Positions 25,968-39,900 of a DNA stretch of 64,000 nt are shown here, one piece after another. The position numbers and the translations under genes are program-made. Each line of letters opens with the position of its first letter. Within the stretch, counting starts at the first letter, position 1. A model generated the notes under the pieces. It did not search any database. It saw only the letters and a program-made list of their open reading frames with translations, and was not told the origin of the DNA. The stretch is from Cruorifilaria tuberocauda (Eukaryota; Nematoda; Chromadorea; Rhabditida; Onchocercidae), in assembly GCA_013365365.1 (NCBI GenBank), contig JABVXU010000185.1:1-64000 (forward strand). The letters run 5' to 3'.

Positions 25968-28900
25968 TTAACGATTAATTGTACGAGGAAGTTTTTCTCT
26001 TTTGGATTTTTGTTGATGCTTTTTAAATTGCTCCCGCAAATCAAGCAGTGATATTCGTCGATTATTATCAACCGGTTCAGGAAGAGTAATCTTGAAAGCT
26101 TGGGTAGTTTTATGCGCATTTCTACTTCTAGAATTCTGCGGCTGAGGTATTAAAGAATAACGTCGATTGAGTAATTCGTCTGTTTTCAAGATCTGTTCTT
26201 TCTGATAATTTGCCTTAGCATGTGAAATATGTGATAGATGATAGTAGTTTGATGCCATTCTGACAGCCGTCGAGTTGTAAATCGAATGCATGGATGAAGG
26301 CGATCCATCCTTTAAATTTGGCTAATTTAATAGATAATTAAAAAATGAAAAATTGGTTCCAGAAACAGAACTTTATATTCATAATTATTTCTTTCTGTTT
26401 AATGAATTTAATGAAGCTGTAAGATAATTTCATTTGTAATTTAATGTAATACAATAAATTAAAATTGAAAAAAATTCGTTCTAAATTGCTAAAAGACAGT
26501 GTCGGAAAAGCGAGACCAGAAAAATGCAGAATTTCAAACTGAACGAATAATTAGCTTAAACTGTAAATAACCAGGATAATTTTATGGAAGATAATCAAAA
26601 CCTGCTGTTTTCCGATCCAGAAAATCATCCCGAACTTACTACCTTCTCTCTTATTATGTAAATAAGATTTATGGAATATATCGAGTTCTACGAAGAATAA
26701 AATTTGTTGGATGAGGTCCTATCAGATATCATTTCGAGACTTATAATTTTGATCAGATGAAAAATAGCAAAGATATATTGCTTTTTGAATTTTGCCTCGC
26801 TCAGGTGTGAAAATAACAAACCAAAAATAAGAAGTAAATTCAAACAATATAGAAATTTCTTTATTAAGAATAACATCGAACATAAAGATGAAATGATTTC
26901 ATTAAATATAGCGCAAAATAAATGATTTACTTAATACACTTATTTATAGGATTAATCAATTTTAATTAAACAGTGAAAATTAACGAAACTTACAGGTATT
27001 ATTACTAATGATGATTTTCTCAATCGATCATTCCTCTGTGTAGATGATATTTGCGTCTTACTTATTTGATATTCTTGCGCTACACGTCGTTTTTCTTCTC
27101 GCTGCAATAAACTAAGTAAAAAGAACTGTTGAAGTTAAAATTAAAGGAAAACAAAATTTTGGTTTGAATTGCAGAATTATAAAAATAATATTTAACTTTT
27201 CGTCTATTTCATTTATCAAATTATTTACTTGTACCGCCAAGTTCGAAATCTTTTTATAGATTTAATATTCGTTTTCCTGTGAAAATTCTTTTCTCTTTAG
27301 AGATATAAAGTGAGATTATTAGTATTTCCTGAATATTGAACGCTTCCAATGCTAAACATAGAATGACAAACTTTCTCCGTTCTCCACAAGTATTGCACAA
27401 AAATTCGTTTTTGGAAACCGTAAACTTCGGTTGCATCTGAAATTGGACTAACTGTTTAAATATTAAAGGTTTAAATTACAATTAAAGCAACTATTCTATA
27501 AAGCAGAACAATTAAGATTTTTTCAATATAATTTTTCAACAAAGGAAAATTTTATATAATTTTTGTAAAAAAATTTGAAAAGGAGAGATATCTTTAAGAT
27601 GAAAAAGAAGCAGCTAAGATGAAATTTTACAACTATAACCGTCACTTAATGTAAAATCAAAAGTGCCTTACTTTCAGTAACTGGACTAATGCAACTTATA
27701 ATTCGATGAAAACTGACGCATGTCCTCCAATGGCTATATATTCGAGATACTCTAAAATTAATTACAAGTTCAGTATTCCATAATTAATCAATAATAATTA
27801 CAAATATTGCGTTAAAAAATATTAAAAATGATGATCCTTTTTGGTTTTGAATTGGAACTTTTGTATTAATTAATAAAATAAATTATCTAAGGGCATTAAT
27901 TGGCTATTTTTTGCCAAATTTGCGCTTTTTAATAAAAACAAAAGAAATAAAAATGATGGAATTTTCGCATCTAATTGAGGTTAATTAAAAGCGAAAGTAT
28001 CATGTCTAACAGTTCCATAATAATATTTAACAAAAATTATCTCTATTGTAATCAATTTTTAAGTTTAAAATCTTTTACTCTAATTTATTTAATGAGCAAA
28101 TTTTTTCACAAATATGTTTTCTAAGAAATTCGATTAAACGAGGAAAGAAGAAAAACGCATGTGAACCGGAATATCTGTTCCAACGGAATTGGTGCATTGT
28201 TAACTGCCGAACTTCCCCGTACGTACGCACAACGCAATTGACCACGGCAGAGCAGTGCATCAACCTGAATGAATTTAAATCAATTTGGAAAATTTACTGA
28301 TATTTCAAACAAAATGTCTCCTCGATTTCGTAATAATAATAATAATAATAACCATAGTTTAATTGATTTAATTAATTCAAATATACTTCATAAAATGTTT
28401 TCGGACCCTCCGATAAATAATAGCGAACTCTTGAGCTTGTTTGTTTCCACCAGAATTTCGAATTTTCAATGATTTGCTCAACATCAACCAAATCACCGTT
28501 AATTACAAAACAATAATTTCTCATAGCCAATAATGGTGGTTGCTGAAATAAAATAAGCAGGTGTAAATTGTGAGTAAAAATAAAAGAAATGAAAAATGGT
28601 ATAATAATGAAAAATTTTCAATTTTTTAGTTGAATAAAAATTGAAGGGATGTTGTTGAATATATTGGAAATGAATAAATACCTTAATTAAATCAAAAAAT
28701 GGATTCATAACATGAATAGAAATTAGTTAGCATTACAAAAACAGTATGTCTTTCTAAATTTTATTCTGTTTTCCAATTAAAAAAACATCCTGAAGAAGAA
28801 AACAATTTATTTTTGGATTAGTTTGAGTATACAAATTTTCTCTGATTATTTAAAAAACAAAATGTTACCAACTTTGCTAATATATTCGAAGGGACAGTTT

Positions 28901-30799
28901 AATGCACTTTGCAGTGTCGTACGTGTATCCAAAGCCGTATTTTCGGTTGAGAATATTGTTGAATCACCGTGTATCACATCGTTTTCCAAATCTAATACCA
29001 TTTGGAATAAGTCATTGTTTTTCTTATTATTATTATTACCCATATTTAATAATTACTCTATATTTCAATTCTTTATTAATAAAATGAATATTTTTGTGGA
29101 TCGATAAAAGGACATCATGATTCGCAACTCATTTAAAATTTCTTAAGGATTAAATTTTACTTTATGGTTATGGTTATAAGATTGATCTCTTGCAAACTTT
29201 CCTGTAATCAATATACATTTTTATAAGCAGGTAATAATTACTTGAAAAAGAAGCGATAAATTTAAAGATACCTGAATTTGAGTCTGTTTCATGCCATGAC
29301 ATTCCCGCTTCATCAACTTCCATCGGGAATGTAACGGAAGAATGGCTTGAATCGCTGCTGATACTATCACAATGAATGATGTACTTTGCTTGAGCCCTAA
29401 ATTGCGATGATTTTTGGTTTATACATCAAAATTAAATTTAATACATACTCGCAGCTATATGATTATTGACCAATTTAGTTGGCAGTAAAATAAAGAAATC
29501 TGTCATGGAATTTTAGTTGCATAAAATCCCATGAGCAACAAAACAGCTTGCTTTGAAATGTTTCTAAAGCCTACCAATAGAATTTAAATAAATCTTTACT
29601 AAACTTAAGTCATTTTCTCTCTCTTTTTTGAAAAAAAGAGTGCAAAATGCAAAATGTTGAAAAGAGCTTTGAAAAAGAAACTGCTAAGCTTAAATTAATT
29701 ATGAAAGCTATCTTGCAGTATTGGTTAACTTCTCTTCTTTCAAAAAACGCTTTAAACTTCATATTTAAATTTGTAGAAATATGAAATTCTTATTGAACAC
29801 AATATGCTCGCTGAATATAAAACATAATATATCTTCTGCACAGTTTTAAAAATCAAGAAAATTGAGGTTATTTTCTTTTTTCTGCATCTCTATCAATCTT
29901 TTCTTTTTCAAAATGTATTTAAGTATTTAAATTTGTACGAATAACCATCAGCTATCAAAAAGATGGTTTAATAATACATATATTGACTGATAAATACCTT
30001 TACCTTCAAATGACTTGGTGTTTCATGATCAAATCATTTCTTAGGCAAAGGTTAAAAGAGAAATATTGAAAATGTTAAATGAGGTTCTTGTATTATCTTA
30101 AACGATGTTATTACGTATACGTATACCTAAAATTATTTAACAATGGTAGATAATTCATTTAAATTTTAATCGATTAAAAACTACTTTTGAATATTGGAAT
30201 ATGTGGAAAAGGAATTAAATTAACTCGTAAATATGACAGGCGAACTATTTGTGAGTAAATGTGTTACTTCGCTTATTTCATACTAAAAGTACTTTCTGGT
30301 ATCCAATTCCACTTTTTTGTCTAAAATTTCACTTCATTCTTTCACCAAAATATCTAAGTTGCAAACGTTTTTAGTGATATTATGAAAGTTTTTTAAACAA
30401 ACGTTCCAGCCAATATTTACAACCTAAAATGAAGTCGTGTAAGAATTATTACTTATAATACATCATTTATTAAATGCGGCATTCGACAGTTCTGCATACA
30501 AAACCAAACTATTGTTATTTGAGCACTGATACAGAGTAAATTAAAAAATGTAGATGATCTCGGCTTATATGAATAATACTAAGAAATAGTATTCATTGAT
30601 TGATTACCAATAAATAGCCAAATTTCAAATTATCACATTCCTATAACCTCATATTCTGAATGCATATCATTAAATTACAATTAATTTAGCAGTTTTAATA
30701 GTCAAAATCAACCATTTCATATTGAGCAAATTTCTCTTGCAAAAATAAAAATGAGTCATTAGAATATTTCAGATCTCACCTGTAGAGAGGAGACATCAT
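25968..30799 (-). CDS. Nematode protein B1, intron-rich paralogue of B2
   Basis: Function unknown. Nine minus-strand exons join in phase to about 370 residues: 30780-30799 (start MMSPLY), 29272-29396, 28873-28991, 28387-28542, 28167-28264, 27672-27751, 27372-27436, 26994-27101 and 25968-26309. The central region aligns with the neighbouring B2 protein. Matching blocks are NYCFVINGD, RYYLSEGPKTFYE, NNAPIPLEQIF, VSRIYSHWRTCVSFHRI and FQKRIFVQYLWR. The N-terminal part is acidic and Ser-rich; the C-terminal tail is basic (EEKRRVAQEYQ, then QQKSKREKLPR) and differs from B2. There is no signal peptide or membrane segment, so it is probably cytosolic or nuclear. It lies 217 bp downstream of B2 on the same strand, which suggests tandem duplication and possibly one operon. 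The first exon is the least certain part of the model; internal exons are well supported by phase and by similarity to B2. Confidence 0.75.
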
Positions 30800-31016
30800 C
30801 AAAAAAGATAAGTGAATGATAAACGAAGGATTCCCTCCTTCGACTATCCGGTTGTGATATCAGCATCTATTTTCGAATAAGTGATTTATTTTATTCTTTG
30901 AAATATTTCTGTTGTCAGTTTGAAGCGTTCATTCATATCACCAATTTTAGCATCATGGAATCATTGAAGTATTTATCGCCTTCCCCTCCTTTTCTCTTTT
31001 CTTTCAAAAGAAAAAA

Positions 31017-33801
31017 TTAGTTGAAGGCATGCTTTGTTGATGTCTTGCTAGTTTTAGTTCTAAGTCTTCCACGATCTCGATTATATTCGTCCTTCACATG
31101 CTCTTTATCCGTATCTTTCGTATTGCGCCAAATGTACTGCACAAATATCCGTTTTTGGAAATGAATATTCTCCACTTCATTTTCATTCAATCGATCGAGA
31201 AACGTGACAATACGACGAAACGATGGACACGTTTTCCAGAAACTATAAATTCGTGTAACGACGTACACCTTTATTAGCGGTATCGGATCATGACCTAGAC
31301 CACTAATGGAAGATATCGAGCGGGATGATATAGAACCAATTAACCGCGATTGGATTATCGGAGTGGATCGGGCTGATTGTAATGCACTGAATGCTTGTAG
31401 TTGAGAACCGATTATCTTCACGGCAATGATTTTTCCTTTAGCTTTAATACAATTGACCCGATAAAAACTACGTAAATCATTAGAATAAAAGTACTGCGTT
31501 GATCGACTGGTATGACTCCAATGCATATCATCGCGCAACATTGCTTCTGATCCAATGGTTTCGCCATCGACCACAAAACAATAATTATCATCAACTACTT
31601 CTGGTGGTAGTTGATGACTAACGATAGATTCCGGAGTATCAAACAGATTTTGCAACACGTTTTCCGTCTGTACCGTCTTTTGATGTAGACTATGAATTGG
31701 GATATTTTGGTAATACATAATTGGTTGTTGATCATCCTGTTTAGGTAGTACCTTAGATATGGTACTAGTTAGTTCTACTAATTTACAAGTGTCTAGATTA
31801 AGTTTAGAGGGTCGTATGATTTGCATGCTACTACTGGTAAGTGATAATGTTGATGACGATGATTGTGATGATTTCGAAACAGATCCATATTTTTCGCTGA
31901 AAACAATATGCCACTTTAAAATCAAATTCCAATTTGAAAGACAAATTTGCAAATGCCTACTCTGAATAATTCAGAACTTTGAGCTTTAAACGTTATCTCT
32001 TCTGATTCTATTTTCTGAGCAAAAAGAGCTTGAACCATTTATGGTGGAATCGACTTAAAAATTAAAAATATTCTAATTCGTGCAAAAAAGGAAGCAAAAA
32101 AGGGTGAAAACCTTTCCTTCTGTTTGTACTGCAAGAAGTGAAACAGAAGAAGGCCGTGATGAAGCACATTAAAGTATGTCAGATTTCGCTCATCATAAAT
32201 AGAAAAATTCAAGAATTCAAGCAAACTGTCGTGCATTAGAAAAAAGATTCCATCACAAAGTTTAGTACAAACATCTTTTTGTAAATCCCGAGAAGTACCG
32301 TTTCATTTTAATTATTTTAAGATTAAATAATTTCGATATTGATCATTATTCGTTAATTGGGAATGAAGCAAGCTTTGAAAATTATAGAGGAAATAATTGA
32401 GCAATGAATTTGATTAAATCAGAAATTAAAAGAAACTTCAATATTTGTTCTCTGCATTTGAACTGCAACCTGCAGAACTGAAAGTTAAGAGAGTTAAAAT
32501 TAACTGAAAATAAGAAGCATAATTGCTAACTGCAAAAGTATAGATTTTCAAAATAGCCTAAATCCCAAGAATTCCAAGAGTACACCAAAATACTTAAGAC
32601 GAAAATGCAATTGGGCAAAGAAAGAGGAAAATGAATTATCGAATAATTTGCAAAGATGCACTAAATAACTGATAGTTCTAAAACAATGAAACGAACGTCA
32701 GGCTGATAACATGCTATCATTATAAAGGAAAATGTGAGAAAGGTAGCTTGACAAAAAATTCACCTCTACTACTGATAAATAATATATATAAAATTATTTT
32801 TTTATTTGAATTAATTTTTTCAAAATTATTAATTAAACATTGCAAAGATAAGCTTTGAGAAAATTTCCTTCATTTTTCAACTGTTCGTTTGATGTTTTCC
32901 GGAAGAAAATCTGCACTATTTTTTCTTTTAAAATTACTCCAAAGTTATGGAAATAGAATGTAAGTTAGTTCATTTCTTGGAGAGAAAGAAAAGTTTTTTG
33001 AGATTCTTCCTCTTGCATAAAAGCTGGATTGATACGTTCCTTTGGCTTTCTTATTCTATGAAAAATAGTATTATTTATGCTTAAAAATAAAGTTCCTCAT
33101 TAATTACATTCAAGAGAACAGGACAATTCACTGCTATAAAAGAAAAGAGAACACTGACTTGATAATATCGGGAAGTATACGCCTGAAAATGTGCTTTCAA
33201 CATAAAAAGAAATCGGCATGACGTGCTGTTTGGACAGATGTGAACAGACAGACACGGATAGTACGTGACATTCACTTAGCACTTTTTCTAAGGAAAATAT
33301 TTGCATTACGATAAGAAAGTAATTGTGAAAAGCTAAATCAAATGTTCAGAATAAATTAATATCAGTATAACGTTTTTATTATTTTTTGAATTAAAATCTA
33401 TGAGTGATGAAACTATCATTGAAACGTGTAAAAAATTTTTAAACGGATACCTAACAATTTCTTCATGCTCGTCTAGATAGTCTTCATTATCATGTATGGC
33501 CATCAACGAATCGTTAAGGAACATTTCTGTGGCTCTTTTCTCTGGCCTAACAAAATTTTCAGCTTTTTTCTCTGATTCAAACAAAGAAAAGTATAGATAT
33601 ATTTCAAAACAAGAATTAAAAAAATTTTTTAATATTTCAAAGCTTTTGAATTATCTTTAACAGTTGAAAATTACGAAGTGAACATCAATTTATTTAAACA
33701 ATAAATGTTAATTACTATATGATTTTTTACGGATAAGTAACTCGCCTTAAGAAAGATTTCTTTGCTTCATTCGGCACTTCCGTATATGAATCCCATTCCA
33801 T
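31017..33801 (-). CDS. Nematode protein B2, paralogue of B1; may be the C-terminal part of the upstream K+ channel
   Basis: Function unknown. Exons: 33742-33822 (Met codon at 33801-33799), 33451-33569 and one large exon 31017-31896 ending in TAA, giving about 352 residues from that Met. The N-terminal region reads MEWDSYTEVPNEAKKSF and then an acidic segment, LNDSLMAIHDNEDYLDEHEE. A Ser-rich linker leads to a globular region with NYCFVVDGETIGSEAM, TQYFYSNDLRSFYRVN, DPIPLIKVYVVTRIYSFWKTC and FQKRIFVQYIWR. The C-terminus is basic. The blocks match B1, but all of them are in a single exon here. The exon 33742-33822 is open upstream of its Met and begins in phase 0, the same phase left by the last channel exon, so the two could be spliced together. 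I prefer separate genes because B1 exists without a channel, but this is not settled. Confidence 0.7.
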
Positions 33802-33964
33802 TATACAAGCTAATCCAATAAGCTATAAAAGAGTGGAAACTGAGAGAAGGTCAGTTGAGCAATAAACATGAAAAGCATCGTAATCTAAACGCAGTCTGTC
33901 GTCGAGAAATGATTCGTAAATAAATTAAACCGTTGTCTCAAATAACAATATCTTAAGGAATGGA

Positions 33965-36900
33965 TCATTGAAAGATTAAGTATATATGTAATGAAGCAAT
34001 CTTCAAATATTTTAAAAATAATACGCTGCTTGAGGACGATTCAGATGCAACGGATATTGGCGACGACTTCGTCTCCGGTAATTGCTGTTGCGACAGCGTC
34101 GGTGATTGTGACGGTTTTTCTGTTGCAAGAATCGAAGAATTAGATGCTAGAAATCCATCCTTATAACTTCTTAACACATATAACATCCCAAACATCCACT
34201 AGAGTTTGGAATTGATAATCTAATAAGGAGTTAAGAAGTTGAATGAAATTAAATTAATGAAATAAGCAAATGAATAAGTGACTACTTCAGCCTACTATTC
34301 TCTGAAATAGCTAAATGCGCTGTAAATACACTATGAGAAATAGATATGCAAAGTAATTTACGGATTAATTTTGAATTGGGTAATTGTTCGGATGACGAAG
34401 TCGCAGAGATTGGCTCATCTGGAAACGGTAGCTTGCGACTTTTCGGTGATTCTGTTGTTGGTAATTCTGACTGAATAGATGAACAATTTGAAGAACTTCT
34501 CGGTTTTTCCGGTACTAAAGAACGGTTGATAAAAGAAAGATGAATTTTGATAGAATGAATGGAATTTTTCTCTATCATATGAATAAAGTTGAATTAATGA
34601 AATTCTAAAATGAATTCTTAACGGAAAAAGAAAATCAGTGATGTAAATATTTTTTCTGATATGAAGAGAAAAAAGGAGTTGACCAGCTGTTTGATTCAGA
34701 TTCGATTTATTGGGAGATTGATTTTCGTCGTAAAATACACTGTAAAGAAATGAGCGAAGAAAAAGTAATCAAAATATTTAAATCTAAAAGAAATCGTAAT
34801 ATTTGAAAAGAAAAATAGATTAAAATGGTTTATATCCAATGAAAATAATTATTGCTAAACGATTGAGCGTACAGTGCAAAATTATGTGACATTCAAATTA
34901 GTGTAATTTGAATGTCATATTATATTAGAAAGTACTAAAATAAAATTTTAATCGATGAATATTAAAATAAGAGCTTGGAAAAATTACAGAGATCTTGAGG
35001 AGGATGGCAGAATTGGAGTTGCGTGGAATGTAACTGTTGGATATTCAGTAGAGGAAACCTTACGTACTTCTTCCCTGAAAATAATAAGCTTTTCTATTTT
35101 CAATAAGATTTCTACTTCAAAAATTATTTTCATTTTAGCGAAATTATTAGTAGTAAGCTCAAGATTACAAATAAAATTATCACCTTAATTAATCCAGAAT
35201 CCTGTTTATTTTATTTATCGCAAATCTTTTTGATGAAAAACTTACAATTAGGTTTTCAGTTTGTCAGTTTTATTTCAAAGTTTCGAACCTCTTTGAAGGG
35301 CATTATAATTATCTTAATGAAATATTTGCTGAGACGTTTTCTCGTCCTAAGTACTTTTAATTAAAAGAGGTCTGATTACTTTTATCATAGAAATTTATTA
35401 ATCAATGATTTATGAGCGAAAAAAAACGGCGAAAAGGCAAGTAATAATAATAATTAAATTTAAATTAATCATATTTTTAATTCCTCTTTCCAATGCATAA
35501 AATTATTTATACCTCTGTAAACTACTATCCCTGTTATCACCACTGATATTATAATTGGTTGGAGTAGATATCGTTGGTGTACTATTGCACAAATTCCATA
35601 TTGATTCTTCTATCGGCACGATTCTTGAAATTGCAAAATTAATATCGAATAATAGCAAGGGAAAACATTTATATAATTGTTTCAAAAACTGTATAAGTAT
35701 AGCATTAGCAATTGAAGCTTCAGTTTTTTTCTCTCATATCAAGTATTTTTTGTAAACTCGATACAGAGCATCTCTTCCTGATAACAATAATTACCCCGCT
35801 TCCTGAAGTTTCATGAGGTATAGTTTTAAGAATTCATCCCTCTGATTAATCGTTAGCCCATGTTCAATCAGATGTCTTCGCTTCAGCAATTGCGATATAT
35901 CGGTACCACGGAATTTCCTGCCAAAATAATGGATCTTTTGGATGTATTGAATACCAACCAAATCGATGCACATTGTTGTCATAGCAAGGCCGAATCCGAG
36001 ATATATCAACATGAGCAGCACGTACCTTCAAATGAATGCTATGAGAAATTCCTCATTTCTCTTCAGTCTTTTGGGTTGCTTCTTTAAATCAGAATCTGTC
36101 TGATGAAAGATTCTTAGCTTAGGATAAATTCTCCTTGATATTACTTCATATGCGCATCTTCTGAACTTTATATTGGAAAAATTCATACATGGATACATGA
36201 GTTTTTTTGAATCAAAAAAATTCCTTGAAAACTATTATTTTTATTCTCTGAAAACAAATTAGCAGAGAGGGCTCGAACTTTCATCAAAACTTTTTTTCTT
36301 CCCAAAATATTTTCATTTGAAAATCATATTAAACATTTAAGTCTAATCTCGCAAATTAATTCATTGATATTAATTACTGTGAGGTTTCATTCTAAATAGA
36401 GGAAACATACTCTTGACTTTCAGGCACAAGATCACCAAATCCAATTGTAGTTAGCGAAACGAAGCCTAAAAGAAAAAGAAATCAATTATACAACTTATCT
36501 TCCAATTAATCACATATCTTTACTATGATTTCTACACCAATTTAATAGCTTGCTTGTGCAGCAATTAATTTCATGGTGTTAGCTAAAATAAGAAATGCAT
36601 AAAATAAGCCCAAATATATATTTTAATCATAAATGTGTATTTCTCTGAATCATTATTTGAATAATGAACGTTATTTCTATCACAGTACGTTCAACTTCGA
36701 TGCAAAATTAGAACGGATAATCGAAATTGAAAGAATTATGCTTACAAAAATAAAATGCGTCTGTATAACTCCATGGTTCAAACCAAGCAAATAAAAGACC
36801 ACCTAAGGCAATGTAGAACTGAAAAACAATAGAAAATCAGCCGTTGATAAGAATGAATCACACATTTGGTTTCAGATTTACAGTAATACAGTTATTGTGT

Positions 36901-39900
36901 ATATATTGCAAGTTTCTCATTAAATAATTATTAAACATATTATTTAGCTTTCACTTTAATCAGTAATATTAGCAATTCACTGTTCTAGTATCTTAATTTA
37001 TTGGTTCCTTCGAATTCCGATCATTCAGAATTCAGAACAAAAGAAGTGAAAGAAAAAGTAAAGGGTTACGATATCTGAAATGGATTAACATTTCATTAAA
37101 AATGAAATTTTTGAGAACTAACAAAAAGTATAAGAAGAACTAAGACTAAAGGCACTGCCGCTTTATCCAATGAGTCTTCCAAACTTAATAATTGCTTCAT
37201 TGGTTCATTAGATTTTTCCGTTGACCTCAATTCTGGATTATCTAAAAGTATGCAAAAATGAAGAAAGGAAAAGTTATGCTGTAATAAACAATCCTACAAG
37301 TTCGACAGTTTTATCGTCATTGCCGAAAAATTCTTAATTTTAGTTCAATTTCAATCTTGATTGGATTTTCTGTCAATGAAATTGATATATTATGATAAGA
37401 TATAAATGATATGCAATACAATTCCAGTGATATATGGTATGATATGCTACGAAGATGCTATATTATTATAAATAATATATATTTGAAGTGATAAATCGCT
37501 GCCTATTCAATTCATATGTGCAAGTATTTTGCAGCAATACTGTGATCAAATTTTATATATTCTTTTTGCAAAAGAGAAAAGAAAAAAAACCTGAATATTA
37601 TGCCAGGCGAAAAAATATTGTATTTTAAAAGATTGATAGAAATCCAATGATTAAATTTCAATATGTTAATCAAAAATGTGAATGAAAGGTGGAATTTCGG
37701 CAAATGTAGATTGAAATTCTGAATTTGACATAAAAAAAGGATAGGTAAGTAATGAAATGAAAAAGAAACAAACGAGCAGTTTTCAATTTTAAATTGATGA
37801 AATAACGTTTCATCGAGCATCGAGATTTCTTCATCTTACTATAAAGCCATATTGTACATTCCGATAAAAACTTCCCGAGGTCACCAATCGTTATAATGGC
37901 CATTGGTACTCCAAATAAGGAAAATATAACGCAAGCAATCCGTCCATACGATGTTACTGGCACAATATTACCGTAGCCTAGAAGGAAGTTAACGCAAGAA
38001 ATATCAAATTTTTTATTTTTAGGAAAGTTGTTGATTAGAAGGCAGAAGTAAAAGGATGCAGCATTGCTTATTGTTAAGTATTAAATCAAGAAAATAACGA
38101 TATCAGCGAAGAATCAGAATTTATCAATGAGCATTTTTCATTATAAAGTACAATTTGAGAGATAGAAGGATGTAATTGACCTATAATCATGCAAATAAAA
38201 AAGGAGTAATGATTTTATGGATGACAGGGAAACTTACCTATTGTTGCCATAGTTGTTGCTGCAAAAAATATAGCGCTACTTGCCGTCCACAATTTTTTGC
38301 TTCTAATCAATTTTGGTCGATGTTTTGATTTCCTCCTAAAAAAGAGTTTACCTTTGCACTTTAATCATATCAAATTTTAAATTGAATTCTTTAAAGTTAT
38401 TCGCTTGACTTTTTTTCCTATTTTTCAACTGTTTGCTGAACCGTTCTTTTAAATAATATTTATTACAGCTATATCAATAAAATAACTAATATTGCTATCC
38501 CTCTTAATTACAGCTTATTCACCATACACACTCTGGATTGATTTTGTATTACTAGCTTCAGCCAGATAATTTTCAAGCTTCCAAATTATAGCATTTTGAT
38601 AGTCCGAAAAATCAAGGAACCAAATATAGCTATACCTTCTCAATTTGGTATTATTACTGCGTTTATCGATATTCATTCTCAAAACGCGAATATCTGCATA
38701 TCTGCAATTAACTTTCTTGTCTCTTCTTTTGAAATCACTTCATGATACTTTAATTTTGTTCAAAACTATTCCTGGAAAGTTAAATTTAGGTGGCATTACT
38801 GGATTAATGTAGTATCACTTGCCTAACATAATATTCCTTGAAGGCTCTGTACAAATATTCATTGAAAGTTTGAAGTTTCAAGTCGGTTACGCGAGCCCAA
38901 CTATTCATTTCGGTCTTTTTTAGCTCTTCTCGCTTCATCCACAAAGCTTCAATTAATTCTTTGCGTAATTTGTCAATCTTTTCTATGCCAATTTTCTTCA
39001 GCTATAATAAAAAAAGTTGCAAAATCAGATACTCTAAATATTGGAATATTTATTTAAAGTTTTATAGCTTAAAGAACCCGTTATAATTTCATTGCATTCT
39101 TTCAGAATCAATTTTAAAAATGAAATATTCTGAATCGAACCTTATCTTCATGGGGTGACTCGAGGCTGTAGAAAACCCACGCTCCAACTATCGAATATAA
39201 ACATACTACAGCAACCAGTATAATATGTGGTAAAACAAGTTTCACATACTAAAAATTGTCGGAAGTATAAGCTTTGATGAGAGTTTCAAAGGTATCGAAC
39301 ATGGAGGAATGGATCATCGATTAGCTTATCAAGTTTTAAATTCAAGCTGCCTCAATTTCTTAAGTAAACATTATGATTCAGAGAAAATACCATCAGTGTG
39401 TTATTTTCATTATTATTTTTCTTTGAACTGATGAAATGCTATATTGTCATTTTGTATTTCTCTATTAGATATGTGAAAATCAAATGACTTCGAGCAGACT
39501 GTCTTATTGTTTACCTGAAATAGCTTATTAGAAAAATTTCACTTAAATTTGTGAATTACTTTATTTGCTAGAAAGTAATAATAAAATCTGATAACATTAT
39601 CAATTGTAGTTCTCAATGAATTCATACAACTGAAATTTTCTGGAGGAAAATCGAATGATTGGCGGATAAATCAAGAAAGACATGAGAGAGAAGATTTCCA
39701 CTGCAATGCTTGGCTTGGTTAAAACAAATCATACAATCATTGCTTTCATACCAACAATTTTCCATCATTTTATCAGCTTATCACAGAGATATCACTCAGA
39801 ACTTATAAGTAAAAAGTGCTAATAAAGAATAATGATAATGCCTAGCAGTAATTTAGCAAAAATCATGTATACATATTTAGATTTAAATTTCATCAATTAT

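Noticed and set aside
28329..28352. (AAT)n run considered as part of a coding Asn/Ile repeat
   Set aside because: It falls in the intron between two well-phased B1 exons (28264 and 28387).
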